Made by a program: the position numbers and the translations under genes. Source: Paracraurococcus lichenis (GTDB lineage Bacteria > Pseudomonadota > Alphaproteobacteria > Acetobacterales > Acetobacteraceae). Taken from it: a stretch of DNA of 64,000 nucleotides. Positions 56,399-64,000 of this stretch are shown here, in pieces; the stretch's first letter is position 1; the number at the start of each line of letters is the position of its first letter. The stretch covers positions 62,001 to 126,000 of the forward strand of contig NZ_JAUTWS010000004.1 in NCBI RefSeq assembly GCF_030657435.1, in the 5' to 3' direction. The notes under the pieces were generated by a model, which was not told the origin of the DNA, searched no databases, and saw only the letters and a program-made list of their open reading frames with translations.

Positions 56399-57150
56399 GC
56401 GGCGGCCCCGGCCGCGGTCGCGGCGGGCGCTGCGCCGCCCGGGGCATGGATCGCGGCCTCGGCCTGCATGGGGGCGACCTCGAAAAGACGGTCGGCGACC
56501 TGATCGCGGACCTCGGTATCATGGAAGATGCCGATAATTGCGGCGCCGGCAAGCTTCGCTTCCGCGATCAGCGCGATGACCACGGCCCGGTTGCCGGCAT
56601 CGAGGCTCGCCGTCGGCTCGTCCAGCAGCAGCACGGGATAGTGCGGCGCGAAGCCGCGGGCCAGGTTCACCCGCTGCTGCTCCCCGCCCGAGAAGGTGGC
56701 GGGCGGCAGCCCGTGCAGCCGCGGCGGCAGGTTCAGCCGGGTCAGCAGGTCGGTGGCGCGGGCCCGCGCCGCCTCCCGCGGCACGCCGCGGGCCAGCAGC
56801 GGCTCCGCGACGATATCGAGGGTCGGCACGCGCGGGATGACGCGCAGGAACTGGCTGACATAGCCGAGCGTATCCCGCCGCACCTCCCGCACCAGCCGCG
56901 GCTCGGCGGCGGCGAGGTCCAGGACCGCGCCCCGGTGACGCAGCAGGATGCGGCCCTGGTTGGCGCCGTAATTGCCATACAGGCAGCGCATGAGGGTGGA
57001 CTTGCCGGCACCGGAGGGGCCGGCCAGGGCGACGCACTCGCCGGGCGCCACTGCCAGGTCCACGTCCTGCAGCACCGGGATATGCGTGCCGCCCTGGAGG
57101 TGCAGGGTGAAGGCCTTGCCGAGGCCTTCCGTGCGCAGGGCCCAGGTCAT
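56395..57150 (-). CDS. phnL: phosphonate C-P lyase ABC-type protein PhnL
   Basis: PhnL is an ABC ATPase-like protein that acts with PhnGHI in forming ribose 1-methylphosphonate 5-triphosphate. The 251-residue protein has FTLHLQGGTHIPVLQDVDLAV near residue 15, Walker A ALAGPSGAGKSTLMRCLYGNY (GPSGAGKSTLMRCLYG) near 43, VSQFLRVIPRVPTLDIVAEPL near 97, signature FSGGEQQRVNLARGFA near 153 and Walker B VLLLDEPTASLDAGNR near 172. A Pro/Ala tail of about 20 residues ends it. ATG at 57150 overlaps the phnK stop (ATGA). phnM follows with another overlap. Confidence 0.95.
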   Translation of the reverse strand: MTWALRTEGLGKAFTLHLQGGTHIPVLQDVDLAVAPGECVALAGPSGAGKSTLMRCLYGNYGANQGRILLRHRGAVLDLAAAEPRLVREVRRDTLGYVSQFLRVIPRVPTLDIVAEPLLARGVPREAARARATDLLTRLNLPPRLHGLPPATFSGGEQQRVNLARGFAPHYPVLLLDEPTASLDAGNRAVVIALIAEAKLAGAAIIGIFHDTEVRDQVADRLFEVAPMQAEAAIHAPGGAAPAATAAGAAA

Positions 57151-57920
57151 GCCGCGAGCACCGATGCGACGAGGAGCTGCGTGTATTCGTGCTGCGGGTC
57201 GTCCAGCACCCGGTCGGTCAGCCCTTCCTCTACCACCCGGCCGCGGCGCATGACCAGCATGCGGTGCGCCAGCAGCCGCGCCGCGGCGATGTCGTGCGTG
57301 ACCAGCAGGACCGAGAGGCCGAGATCGGCGACCAGCGCCCGGATCAGGTCCAGCAGCCGCGCCTGCACCGAGACGTCGAGGCCGCCCGTCGGCTCGTCCA
57401 TGAAGACCAGGCGCGGATGCGTCACCAGGGTGCGCGCGATCTGCAGGCGCTGCTGCATGCCGCCCGAGAAGGTGCGGGGCAGGGCGTCGATCCGGGCCGG
57501 GTCGATCTCGACGCGCCGCAGCCACTCCGCCGCGGCCTCGCGGATCGAGCCGTAGTGGCGCGCGCCGGTCGCCATCAGCCTCTCCCCGATATTGCCGCCG
57601 GCGGAGACGCCGAGGCGGAGGCCGTCGCGCGGGTTCTGGTGGACGAAGCCCCAATCCGTGCGGTGCAGCCGGCGCAGCGCGGCCTCGCCCATCGCCGGGA
57701 TGGACTGCGTCGCGCCCTCCGGGTCGCGGTAGAGCACCTCGCCCGCCTCCGGCCGCAGCAGGCCGGACAGGACGCGCAGCAGCGTGGTCTTGCCGGAGCC
57801 CGATTCGCCGACGATGGCGACGACCTCGCCCGGCCAGATGGAGAGGGCGACGTCGTCGAGCGCCGGGACGGGCCCGTAGCGGAGATGCAGGCCGGAGGCC
57901 TCGAGGAGGGGCGCGGTCAT
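57147..57920 (-). CDS. phnK: phosphonate C-P lyase ABC-type protein PhnK
   Basis: PhnK is the ABC subunit that binds the PhnGHIJ core and gates it with ATP. The 257-residue chain has LHLRYGPVPALDDVALSIWPGE near residue 11, Walker A AIVGESGSGKTTLLRVLSGLL (VGESGSGKTTLLRVL) near 35, WGFVHQNPRDGLRLGVSAGGNIGERLM (FVHQNPRDGLRLGVSAGGN) near 90, signature RTFSGGMQQRLQIARTL near 150 and Walker B LVFMDEPTGGLDVSVQ near 170. The HQNPRDGLR run is typical of PhnK. It overlaps phnJ by four bases and phnL by four bases. Confidence 0.96.
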   Translation of the reverse strand: MTAPLLEASGLHLRYGPVPALDDVALSIWPGEVVAIVGESGSGKTTLLRVLSGLLRPEAGEVLYRDPEGATQSIPAMGEAALRRLHRTDWGFVHQNPRDGLRLGVSAGGNIGERLMATGARHYGSIREAAAEWLRRVEIDPARIDALPRTFSGGMQQRLQIARTLVTHPRLVFMDEPTGGLDVSVQARLLDLIRALVADLGLSVLLVTHDIAAARLLAHRMLVMRRGRVVEEGLTDRVLDDPQHEYTQLLVASVLAA

Positions 57921-58768
57921 TCCGCTGCCTCCAGCTGCGCCTGGCGCGTGTTGCAGTAATCTGTGTCGGAGCAGACGAACATGCGTCCGCCGCGGTCGTC
58001 GGTCACCACCTCGTCCAGGTAGCTCTCCCGGCTGCCGCAGAGGGCGCAGGTGGATTTCGCCCGGATCGGCTCGAAGGGATGGTCCTCGAAATCGAGGCTG
58101 CGGACCTCGGTATAGGGCGGCACGGCATAGATCCGCTTCTCACGCCCGGCGCCGAAGAGCTGCAGCGCGGCCATGCGGTGCATCTTCGGGTTGTCGAAGG
58201 CGGGGATGGGGGAGGGCGACATCAGGTAGCGCCCGTTCACCATGACGGGGTAGTTGTAGGAGGTCGCGATATGGCCATGCCGCGCGATGTCCTCGTAGAG
58301 CTTCACGTGCATCAGGCTGTAGTCGGCCAGCGCATGCAGGCGCCTCGTCTCGGCGACGCGCGGCTCAAGCCGGAACAGCGGCTCCGGCATCGGCACCTGG
58401 TAGACCAGGATCTGCCCCTCGCGCAGCGGCGTTTCCGGGATGCGGTGGCGGGTCTGGATGATGGTGGCGTCTGTCGTCCGCTCGGTCGTCCCGACGCCGG
58501 CGACCCTGGCGAAGAAGCGGCGGATGGAGACCGCATTGGTGGTGTCGTCGGCGCCCTGGTCGATCACCTTCAGCCGGTCGCCCGGGCCGATGACGCTGGC
58601 CGTCACCTGGATCCCGCCGGTGCCCCAGCCATAGGGCAGCGGCATCTCCCGGCTGCCGAAGGGCACCTGGTGGCCGGGGATCGCCACCGCCTTCAGCAGC
58701 GCGCGGCGGATCATCCGCTTGGTATTCTCGTCGAGATAGCCGAAGTTGTAGCCCGCGACGGTGCTCAT
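57917..58768 (-). CDS. phnJ: carbon-phosphorus lyase PhnJ
   Basis: PhnJ is the radical SAM enzyme that breaks the C-P bond of ribose 1-methylphosphonate 5-phosphate. The 283-residue protein has YNFGYLDENTKRMIRRALLKAVAIPGHQVPFGSREMP in part (AIPGHQVPFGSREMP) near residue 28, PYGWGTGGIQVTASVIG near 45, NYPVMVNGRYLMSPSPIPAFDNPK in part near 170, and Cys residues CALC and CSDTDYC, spaced C-x2-C-x21-C-x5-C as in the E. coli enzyme. The ATG at 58768 overlaps phnI by four bases. No residue expected in PhnJ seems lost. Confidence 0.97.
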   Translation of the reverse strand: MSTVAGYNFGYLDENTKRMIRRALLKAVAIPGHQVPFGSREMPLPYGWGTGGIQVTASVIGPGDRLKVIDQGADDTTNAVSIRRFFARVAGVGTTERTTDATIIQTRHRIPETPLREGQILVYQVPMPEPLFRLEPRVAETRRLHALADYSLMHVKLYEDIARHGHIATSYNYPVMVNGRYLMSPSPIPAFDNPKMHRMAALQLFGAGREKRIYAVPPYTEVRSLDFEDHPFEPIRAKSTCALCGSRESYLDEVVTDDRGGRMFVCSDTDYCNTRQAQLEAAE

Positions 58769-59841
58769 TCCGCGGCCTCCCGCAGCGCCGTCGCGCGCAT
58801 CTGCCGGATCTTCTCCAGCTCGCTCTGGAAATCCACGTAGTGCGGCAGCTTCAGGTGCTCGACGAAGCCGGTCGCCTCGACGTTGTCGCAGTGGTAGAGC
58901 ACGAATTCCTCGCTCTGCGCCGGCGCTGTCGCCTCCTCGCCCAGGTCGCGGGCGCGGAGCGACCGGTCGACCAGCGCCATGGCCATGGCCTTGCGTTCGC
59001 CATGCCCGAAGACCAGGCCGTAGCCGCGGGTGAACTGCGGCGGCTCGGTCTTCGATCCCGCGAACTGGTTCACCATCTGGCATTCCGTCACGGTGATCTC
59101 GCCGATCTCGATGGCGAAGCCGAGCTCGGGCGGGATCATCTCCACCGTCACCTCGCCCATGCGGATCTCGCCGACGAAGGGGTGCGCATTGCCGTAGCCG
59201 CGCTGGGTGGAATAGCCGAGGGCGAGGAGGAATCCCTCGTCGCCGCGCGCCAGCGCCTGCAGCCGCAGCGGCCGGTCGGCGGGGAAGGCGAGGGGCTCGC
59301 GCGTCAGGTCCGGCGGCTCGGCCTCGCCCGGCGCCTCCGCCTGCATGAGCCCTTCCTGCGCCAGGATGCCGGTGACGCGCGGCATGGTCGCGGCCTCGGC
59401 CGGCGCCTCGGGCGCAGGCGGCGTCGCCTCCCCCTCGGCCGCTAGGGCGAAATCGAGCAGGCGGTGGGTGTAGTCGAAAGTGGGGCCGAGCACCTGCCCG
59501 CCCGGCAGGTCCTTGTAGGTGGCGCTGATGCGCCGGCGGATGCGCATGCCGCCGGTGTCCAGCGGCAGGCTGGCGCCGAAGCGGGGCAGGGTGGTGCGGT
59601 AGGCGCGCAGCAGGAAGGCGGCCTCGATCAGGTCGCCGCGCGCCTGCTTGATGGCGAGCGCGGCGAGGCCGCGGTCATGGCAGGCGCCCTCCGCCATGAC
59701 GCGGTCGACCGCCAGGCCGAGCTGTTCCTCGACCTGCGCGACGGAGAGCTCCGGCAGGGCCGGATCGCCGCGCCGCTCCTCCGCCAGCCAGGCATGCGCG
59801 GCCTCGATCGCCCGCTCGCCGCCCTTCACGGCCACATACAT
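58765..59841 (-). CDS. phnI: C-P lyase complex subunit PhnI
   Basis: PhnI is a nucleosidase-type core subunit that, with PhnGHL, couples the phosphonate to ATP ribose. The 358-residue chain starts MYVAVKGGERAIEAAHAWLAEERRG (MYVAVKGGERAIEAAHAWL). It has QVEEQLGLAVDRVMAEGACHDRGLAALAIKQARGDLIEAAFLLRAYRTTLPR in parts near residues 40-90, GMRIRRRISATYKDLPGGQ near 97, LALGYSTQRGYGNAHPFVGEIR (YSTQRGYGNAHPFVGEI) near 205, EMIPPELGFAIEIGEITVTEC in part and VDFQSELEKIRQMR at the end. A Pro/Glu/Ala-rich insert lies near 130-160. It overlaps the phnH stop (TGATG) and the phnJ start. Confidence 0.96.
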   Translation of the reverse strand: MYVAVKGGERAIEAAHAWLAEERRGDPALPELSVAQVEEQLGLAVDRVMAEGACHDRGLAALAIKQARGDLIEAAFLLRAYRTTLPRFGASLPLDTGGMRIRRRISATYKDLPGGQVLGPTFDYTHRLLDFALAAEGEATPPAPEAPAEAATMPRVTGILAQEGLMQAEAPGEAEPPDLTREPLAFPADRPLRLQALARGDEGFLLALGYSTQRGYGNAHPFVGEIRMGEVTVEMIPPELGFAIEIGEITVTECQMVNQFAGSKTEPPQFTRGYGLVFGHGERKAMAMALVDRSLRARDLGEEATAPAQSEEFVLYHCDNVEATGFVEHLKLPHYVDFQSELEKIRQMRATALREAAE

Positions 59842-60407
59842 CAGCGGATCTCCAGCGCGGTGGTGCGGGGCAGGGCCGCCAGCCGGTCGCCGGCGCAGAG
59901 GATCACGTCCACGCCGCGCGGGAACAGCGCGCGATTGGCCGCCCATTGCGCCGGGAAACCCGACGGCAGGCCCTCGGCGAGGAGCCGGTGCTCGCGCTCG
60001 ATGCCCGGCCCGGTGAGGCGCCAGCCCTCGCCCTCCTCCAGCGCCGCGACCTGCAGGATGAGCGTGGCGGAGCGATGCGGCTCCTCCTCGGTGCCCTGCG
60101 CCAGGTCGCGCAGCGCCGGCGGCGTGCCGCAGGCGAGGGCGAAGGCCGACTCGGCCGCGCTGGCGACCACGGGACAGCCGGCATGGAAGCGCAGCCAGGC
60201 CTCGGCCTCGCTGCCCGCATCCAGCCAGACCGGCGTGTCGGCATCCGCCAGGGTCAGGAGCACGGCGGCTGCCGCGGTGCCGAGCGGCGCCGGCGCCTCC
60301 GGCAGGCCCGCCACGCGCTGCACGCGGCCGGGACGTGCCATCGCCTCCAGCACCGCGCGGAAGCAGCGCTGCGCGTCCAGCACGGGATCGGCGAAGCCGG
60401 CCCTCAT
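59841..60407 (-). CDS. phnH: C-P lyase complex subunit PhnH
   Basis: PhnH is the small PLP-transferase-fold subunit of the PhnGHIJ complex. The 188-residue protein begins with GFADPVLDAQRCFRAVLEAMARPGR (DPVLDAQRCFRAVLEAMARPG), the hallmark of PhnH. It continues with LLTLADADTPVWLDAG near residue 48, CGTPPALRDLAQGTEEEPHRSATLI in part near 92, LTGPGIEREHRL near 128 and FPRGVDVILCAGDRLAALPRTT (FPRGVDVILCAGDRLAALP) near 162. The ATG at 60407 overlaps the phnG stop by four bases. Confidence 0.95.
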   Translation of the reverse strand: MRAGFADPVLDAQRCFRAVLEAMARPGRVQRVAGLPEAPAPLGTAAAAVLLTLADADTPVWLDAGSEAEAWLRFHAGCPVVASAAESAFALACGTPPALRDLAQGTEEEPHRSATLILQVAALEEGEGWRLTGPGIEREHRLLAEGLPSGFPAQWAANRALFPRGVDVILCAGDRLAALPRTTALEIR

Positions 60408-60877
60408 CGCATGTTCGCCATGGTGAAGAACTGCACCCGCGTTGCCGCGGCCCTCGCGGCATCGCGCGCTGCGCGCGCGGCCTGCGCGGCGGCCAGCGGC
60501 TCGATCACCGCGTCCATCAGCGCCGCCTGCCGCGCCGGGTCCTGCAGCGCGGCGTCCAGCAGCGCGGCCAGTTCCGCCTGCCGCGCGTCGCGCCCGGCCA
60601 CATAGGCATGGCCGACGGCGCCGTTCTCGAGCGCCACGGAGCACCGCGTCACGGTCATCTCGCCGAGGTTGAAGGGCGCGCCGTCGCCGCCCTGTCGGCC
60701 GCGCGTCATGACCAGCCCGGTCTCGGGCCCGCGCAGGCGGCGGTGCGCCGGCAGGGGCGGGGCTTCGGCCAGCCTGGCTAGGATCTCCGGCGCGCCGGCC
60801 CGCGCCAGGACACCCATCCATCGCTTGCGCGCCGCTATCCCCGGATGGTCCTGTGGAGGCTGGATCGCTTCGGTCAT
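60404..60877 (-). CDS. phnG: C-P lyase complex subunit PhnG
   Basis: PhnG is the first gene of the leftward phn operon and a core subunit of the complex. The 157-residue protein has RKRWMGVLARAGAPEILARLAE near residue 17 (KRWMGVLARAGAPEIL), RGPETGLVMTRGRQGGDGAPFNLGEMTVTRCSV in parts near 49-82 (the FNLGEMTVTRC run is diagnostic), GHAYVAGRDARQAELAALLDA near 89 and a C-terminal helix ending VQFFTMANMR. It has an AGAAGG ribosome binding site. Upstream lies the palindrome shared with phnF. Confidence 0.95.
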   Translation of the reverse strand: MTEAIQPPQDHPGIAARKRWMGVLARAGAPEILARLAEAPPLPAHRRLRGPETGLVMTRGRQGGDGAPFNLGEMTVTRCSVALENGAVGHAYVAGRDARQAELAALLDAALQDPARQAALMDAVIEPLAAAQAARAARDAARAAATRVQFFTMANMR

Positions 60878-60895
60878 GGTGCCTTCTTTAAAGGT

Positions 60896-60915
60896 CTAGA
60901 CATTCGGATGTCCAG
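60896..60915. promoter_or_regulatory. probable PhnF operator between phnG and phnF
   Basis: CTAGACAT (60896) and ATGTCCAG (60908) form an eight-base inverted repeat with one mismatch around TCGG. It lies 18 bases upstream of the phnG ATG and 41 bases upstream of the phnF ATG, so a dimeric GntR-type repressor bound here could control both directions. Confidence 0.6.
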
Positions 60916-60956
60916 CCCCATAATCATCAGTGGATGTGCCATGGCAGGGAGCGCGC

Positions 60957-61724
60957 ATGGTTGAAGTTTCGATGACGGATGCCGGAATGCCCGGCGGCGC
61001 GGCGCCCCTGTCCCGCGGCCAGGGCGTCGCGCTCTGGCGCCAGATCGTCGGCAGTATCGAGGGCGAGATCAGCGCCGGCCGCCTCTCGCCGGGCGTCCGC
61101 CTGCCGACCGAGGCCGAGCTTTCCGCCCGCTTCGCCGTCAATCGCCACACCGTGCGGCGCGCGATGGAGGAGTTGCAGGCGCGTGGCCTCGTGCGCATCG
61201 AGCAGGGGCGCGGCAGCTTCGTCGCCGAGGACGTGCTGGACTATCCCGTCGGCCCGCGCACCCGCTTCTCCGAGAACATCCGGCGGCAGAACCGGGAGCC
61301 GCAGGGACGGATCCTGCGGCTCGACGAGGTCGAGGCCGATGGCCTCGTCGCCGAGGCGCTGCACCTGCGCCGCGGCCGGCCGGTGGCGGTGGCGGAGCGG
61401 CTGGGGCTGGTGGACGGGCGGCCGGTCGTGGTCGGCACGCACCATTTCTCGGCGGCGCGCTTTCCCGGCATCCTGCGGCTGCTGTCGGAGAACCCCTCGA
61501 TCACCCGCGCCCTCGCCACGCTCGGCGTCCCCGACTACCGGCGGCAATCGACCCGCATCACCGCGCGCATGCCGACGGTGGAGGAGGCGACGCTGCTGGA
61601 GCAGGCGCGGACGCGGCCGGTGCTGGTGACCGAGTCGCTCAATGTCGATCCGGCGGGCGTGCCGGTGGAACTCAGCATCGCCTGCTATGCCGCGGGCCGC
61701 ATGCAGATGGTGGTGGAATACTGA
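60957..61724 (+). CDS. phnF: phosphonate regulator PhnF, GntR/HutC family
   Basis: The 255-residue protein has an N-terminal winged helix-turn-helix (GVALWRQIVGSIEGEI, SPGVRLPTEAELSARFAVNRHTVRRAMEELQARGLVRIEQGRGSF in parts, with TEAELSARFAVNRHTVRRA the recognition helix region near residue 50). It also has a C-terminal UTRA ligand domain (VAVAERLGLVDGRPVVVG, RITARMPTVEEATLLEQ, PVLVTESLNVDPAGVPVE). It is divergent from phnG and directly upstream of the second phnM. The ATG at 60957 has GGGAG six bases upstream; a GTG at 60930 is less likely. In phosphate- or phosphonate-starved cells it probably releases the operator. Confidence 0.93.
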   Translation: MVEVSMTDAGMPGGAAPLSRGQGVALWRQIVGSIEGEISAGRLSPGVRLPTEAELSARFAVNRHTVRRAMEELQARGLVRIEQGRGSFVAEDVLDYPVGPRTRFSENIRRQNREPQGRILRLDEVEADGLVAEALHLRRGRPVAVAERLGLVDGRPVVVGTHHFSAARFPGILRLLSENPSITRALATLGVPDYRRQSTRITARMPTVEEATLLEQARTRPVLVTESLNVDPAGVPVELSIACYAAGRMQMVVEY

Positions 61725-61726
61725 GC

Positions 61727-62872
61727 ATGGACGGGAATGCGTGGCGGATCGCGGGCGGCAGCGCCCTGGTGGACGGCGCGCTGCGCCAGGCCGATGTCCT
61801 GCTGACCGAGGGGCGCCTCGCGGAGGCCGCGCCGGGCGCCCGCGTGCTGGATGCGCGCGGCCTGCTGGTCATGCCGGGGCTGGTGGACATCCATGGCGAT
61901 GCGCATGAGCGCAGCCTGCAGCCGCGGCCGGGCATCGGCTTTCCCGCCGGAATGGCGGTGCGCGACACGGCGGCGCAACTGCTCGCCAGCGGCATCACGA
62001 CAGCCTATCTCGGCGTGACGCTGTCCTGGGAGCCGGGCCTGCGCTCGCTGGAGACCTGGCGGGTGCTGATGGCGGCGCTCGACGAGGCGAGGCCGATGCT
62101 CGCCCTCGACCTTCGCGTGCACCTGCGGTTCGAGGCGGACAACCTCGATGCGCTGGACGACGCGCTGTCGGACATCGCCACGGGGCGGGTGCACCTGCTG
62201 GGCTTCAACGACCACACGCCGCCGATCCTCAGGCGCATGGACGATGCGAAGCAGGTGGCGAAGTATGCCGGCCGCGCCGGAGTCTCGCCCGAGGAGTACC
62301 AGGCGCTGATCGGACGCATCGCTGCCCGCCGCGGGGAGGTGCCGGCGGCGCGGGAGCGGCTGGCGGCGGCGGCACACAAGGCCGGCCTGCCGATGCTGAG
62401 CCATGACGATGCGACGCTGGAGGACCGCGCGCTGTACCGCGGATATGGCGCGGGCATCTGCGAATTCCCGATGTCCGAGGCGGTCGCCGAGGATGCGCGC
62501 ACGCATGGCGAGGCGGTGGTGATGGGCGCGCCGAATGTCGTGCGCGGCGGCAGCCATCTCGGCTGGGCGAGCGCGGCGCCGCTGGCCGAGCGCGGCCTGG
62601 TGACGGTGCTGGCGAGCGACTATCACTGGCCGGCGCTGCTGGCGGCGCCCTTCGCCATGGCGCGACGCGGCCGGATGGACCTGGCCTCGGCCTGGGCGCT
62701 GGTCTCGGGCAACCCGGCGCGGGCGGCGGGGCTGACGGACCGCGGCGCGCTGGAGCCCGGGTTCCGCGGCGACGTCGTCCTGGTGGATCCGGTAGGGCCG
62801 GAGGCGGTGGCGGTGTTCTGCGGCGGCAGGCTGGCGCATTTGACGGCCGCCGGCGCGGCCCGGCTGCAGTAG
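61727..62872 (+). CDS. phnM: second PhnM-type amidohydrolase
   Basis: The 381-residue protein is an alpha-D-ribose 1-methylphosphonate 5-triphosphate diphosphatase homologue of a subtype different from the operon copy. Metal motifs are LVMPGLVDIHGDAHERSLQPR (LVDIHGDAHERSLQPR) near residue 49, LLGFNDHTPPILRRM near 164, LPMLSHDDATLEDRA near 222, GAPNVVRGGSHLGWAS near 266 and VLASDYHWPALLAAPF near 292. It also has SGITTAYLGVTLSWEPGLRS near 89. It starts two bases after the phnF stop, so PhnF probably controls it. It may serve other phosphonates or act as the main PhnM. Confidence 0.9.
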   Translation: MDGNAWRIAGGSALVDGALRQADVLLTEGRLAEAAPGARVLDARGLLVMPGLVDIHGDAHERSLQPRPGIGFPAGMAVRDTAAQLLASGITTAYLGVTLSWEPGLRSLETWRVLMAALDEARPMLALDLRVHLRFEADNLDALDDALSDIATGRVHLLGFNDHTPPILRRMDDAKQVAKYAGRAGVSPEEYQALIGRIAARRGEVPAARERLAAAAHKAGLPMLSHDDATLEDRALYRGYGAGICEFPMSEAVAEDARTHGEAVVMGAPNVVRGGSHLGWASAAPLAERGLVTVLASDYHWPALLAAPFAMARRGRMDLASAWALVSGNPARAAGLTDRGALEPGFRGDVVLVDPVGPEAVAVFCGGRLAHLTAAGAARLQ

Positions 62873-62918
62873 AAGGCGCTTCCTGCGCCTTCATCGTCGA
62901 GCGCCCATTCCGGGCGCT
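62872..62918. terminator. paired hairpins between converging genes
   Basis: GAAGGCGC (62872) pairs with GCGCCTTC (62885) around TTCCT, and AGCGCCC (62900) pairs with GGGCGCT (62912). They lie between the second phnM and the converging oxidoreductase, one for each direction. Neither has a long T-run. Confidence 0.55.
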
Positions 62919-62921
62919 TCT

Positions 62922-64000
62922 CTACTCCGCCGCCAGTCGCTCCACCTGCTCGACCGCCGGCCGCATCCAGACCGCGGTGTCGTGGAACACCGCGCCGCCC
63001 TTGGGCGGGCCGCGGTCGTCGCTGACGAGCAGGTTGATGCCGATCCCACCCTCGAAATCGGGGTTCGGCCAGACGCTCTCGACGATGACGACGCCCTCCT
63101 GCTGCCCCTCGGCCAGCTTCGCCGTCACCACCACCTCGCCCTGGGCATTGCCGAGGCGGACGCGGCCGCCCTCCTCGATGCCGAGGCGTTCGGCGTCCCG
63201 CGGGTGGATCAGTGCGGTCGGCCGCACCTCCCGCTTCCGGCTGCCCGGCGTCTCGGTGAAGGTGGTGTTCAGGAATTGCCGCGCCGGCGCCGTCACCATG
63301 CGGAAGGGATGCGCCTCGCTCGCGGTGTCGATTGCCGGCATGTGGTCCGGCAGCCGCGGCATCGCGGCATGGTCGTCGCCGATCGCGGCCCAGTCCGGCG
63401 CGAAGCGGAACCTGCCGTCGGGATGGCCGAAGCCCGTCTCGAAATGCGCCGTGGCGAAATCCGGCGCGGCATCGTGCCAGCGCTTCGCCGCGATGTCGTC
63501 CCAGCCCGGCCAGCCCGAGGCGCGCAGCGTCCAGTCCGCGATCTCCCGCGCCGTCATCCGGAAGCCGCGGTGCTCGGCGCCCAGCCGCTGCGCGAGGCCC
63601 TGCAGCACCTCGTGGTTCGACCGGCACTCGCCCGGCGGCTCGACCAGCTTCGGGCCGAGCTGGATATGGCTATGGCCGCCGGACTGGTAGAGGTCGTCGT
63701 GCTCCACGAACATCGTCGCGGGCAGCACGATATCGGCGTGGCGCGCGGTGTCCGTCATGAACTGCTCATGGACGACCGTGAACAGGTCGTCGCGGAGAAA
63801 GCCGCGCCGCACCTTGCCGCTGGCCGGCGCGACCACCACGGGATTGGTGTTCTGGATCAGCAGCGCGGTGACGGGCGGGCCCTCGCCCAGGTCGCGGCGG
63901 TCGCCGGTCAGCACCGCGCCGATGCGGCTCTGGTCCAGCATGCGGATGGACGGGTCGCGTGCGTCGAGCCCTTCGATCAGGGTCTTGTCCCAGTGATAGA
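62922..64000 (-). CDS. molybdopterin-dependent oxidoreductase, partial
   Basis: The frame enters from the right edge of the window (YHWDKTLIEGLDARDPSIRM is the first readable part) and continues to the stop at 62922, so about 358 C-terminal residues are seen. It matches DMSO-reductase-family enzymes: LLIQNTNPVVVAPASGKVRRG, VHEQFMTDTARHADIVLPATMFVEHDDLYQSGG in parts (TARHADIVLPATMFVEHDD), FLNTTFTETPGSRKRE, and a C-terminal dinucleotide-binding domain (ALIHPRDAERLGIEEGGRV). Most such proteins hold a bis-MGD cofactor. The N-terminal iron-sulphur and active-site parts are outside the window, so the substrate cannot be judged. Confidence 0.9.
   Translation of the reverse strand, partial: YHWDKTLIEGLDARDPSIRMLDQSRIGAVLTGDRRDLGEGPPVTALLIQNTNPVVVAPASGKVRRGFLRDDLFTVVHEQFMTDTARHADIVLPATMFVEHDDLYQSGGHSHIQLGPKLVEPPGECRSNHEVLQGLAQRLGAEHRGFRMTAREIADWTLRASGWPGWDDIAAKRWHDAAPDFATAHFETGFGHPDGRFRFAPDWAAIGDDHAAMPRLPDHMPAIDTASEAHPFRMVTAPARQFLNTTFTETPGSRKREVRPTALIHPRDAERLGIEEGGRVRLGNAQGEVVVTAKLAEGQQEGVVIVESVWPNPDFEGGIGINLLVSDDRGPPKGGAVFHDTAVWMRPAVEQVERLAAE

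Overview
The window is strongly GC-rich, densely coded bacterial DNA with mostly G/C third positions and frequent GTG/TTG starts. Gene content and order suggest an alphaproteobacterium of the Rhodospirillales, probably an Acetobacteraceae member close to Roseomonas. The evidence is the yebC-ruvCAB-ybgC-tolQRAB-pal-cpoB-tilS-ftsH-folP-glmM order, a proline-rich TolA, several Bug-type solute receptors and a PHA locus with PhaR. This placement is inference; there is no rRNA gene here to confirm it. I saw no tRNA, rRNA, CRISPR array, transposase or prophage.

Region 1 (1-7 kb): a partial VOC protein, thiE, a HepT/MntA-type toxin-antitoxin pair, a class I aldolase, and then zapA - 6S RNA - fau - ymdB, the classic neighbourhood of ssrS. 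A PPOX flavoprotein gene ends in three tandem in-frame stops.

Region 2 (7-24.2 kb) is conserved housekeeping: yebC; ruvC, ruvA and ruvB (Holliday junction processing); ybgC-tolQRAB-pal-cpoB (envelope constriction and outer-membrane integrity); tilS; ftsH; folP; glmM; thiD; phzF. Two strong hairpins sit after pal and before tilS.

Region 3 (24.2-33.5 kb) is mostly on the minus strand: an AI-2E-type permease, a frameshifted yqjG-like glutathione transferase, a Bug receptor, an MBL hydrolase and a cyanuric acid amidohydrolase/barbiturase-family enzyme, with a divergent RidA/CnbZ-like gene. These may form a small nitrogen-heterocycle catabolic island. LemA follows with an M48-like membrane protein whose HExxH site is destroyed.

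Region 4 (32.2-38.7 kb) is a nitrate assimilation control and uptake operon: nasT, a 230-base leader, nasS, nrtA, nrtB, nrtD and cysG (siroheme). The leader can fold over the nasS ribosome binding site.

Region 5 (38.7-49 kb) is accessory metabolism: two more Bug receptors, a FAD hydroxylase, an M20 amidohydrolase, a hexapeptide acetyltransferase, the HMCES/YedK DNA-protein crosslink protein, an HD protein, a SnoaL-FMO fusion, and an XRE regulator next to a membrane coiled-coil protein.

Region 6 (49-52.6 kb) is PHA metabolism: phaR divergent from a PhaC-like synthase, which appears split by one extra G in a G-run, followed by the thiolase phaA.

Region 7 (52.6-63 kb) is a gamma-glutamyltransferase followed by a C-P lyase cluster, phnGHIJKL-phnM-DUF1045, read leftwards from a shared control region. 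Divergently, phnF and a second phnM-type gene read rightwards. A palindrome between phnG and phnF is a probable PhnF operator. The window ends inside a molybdopterin oxidoreductase.
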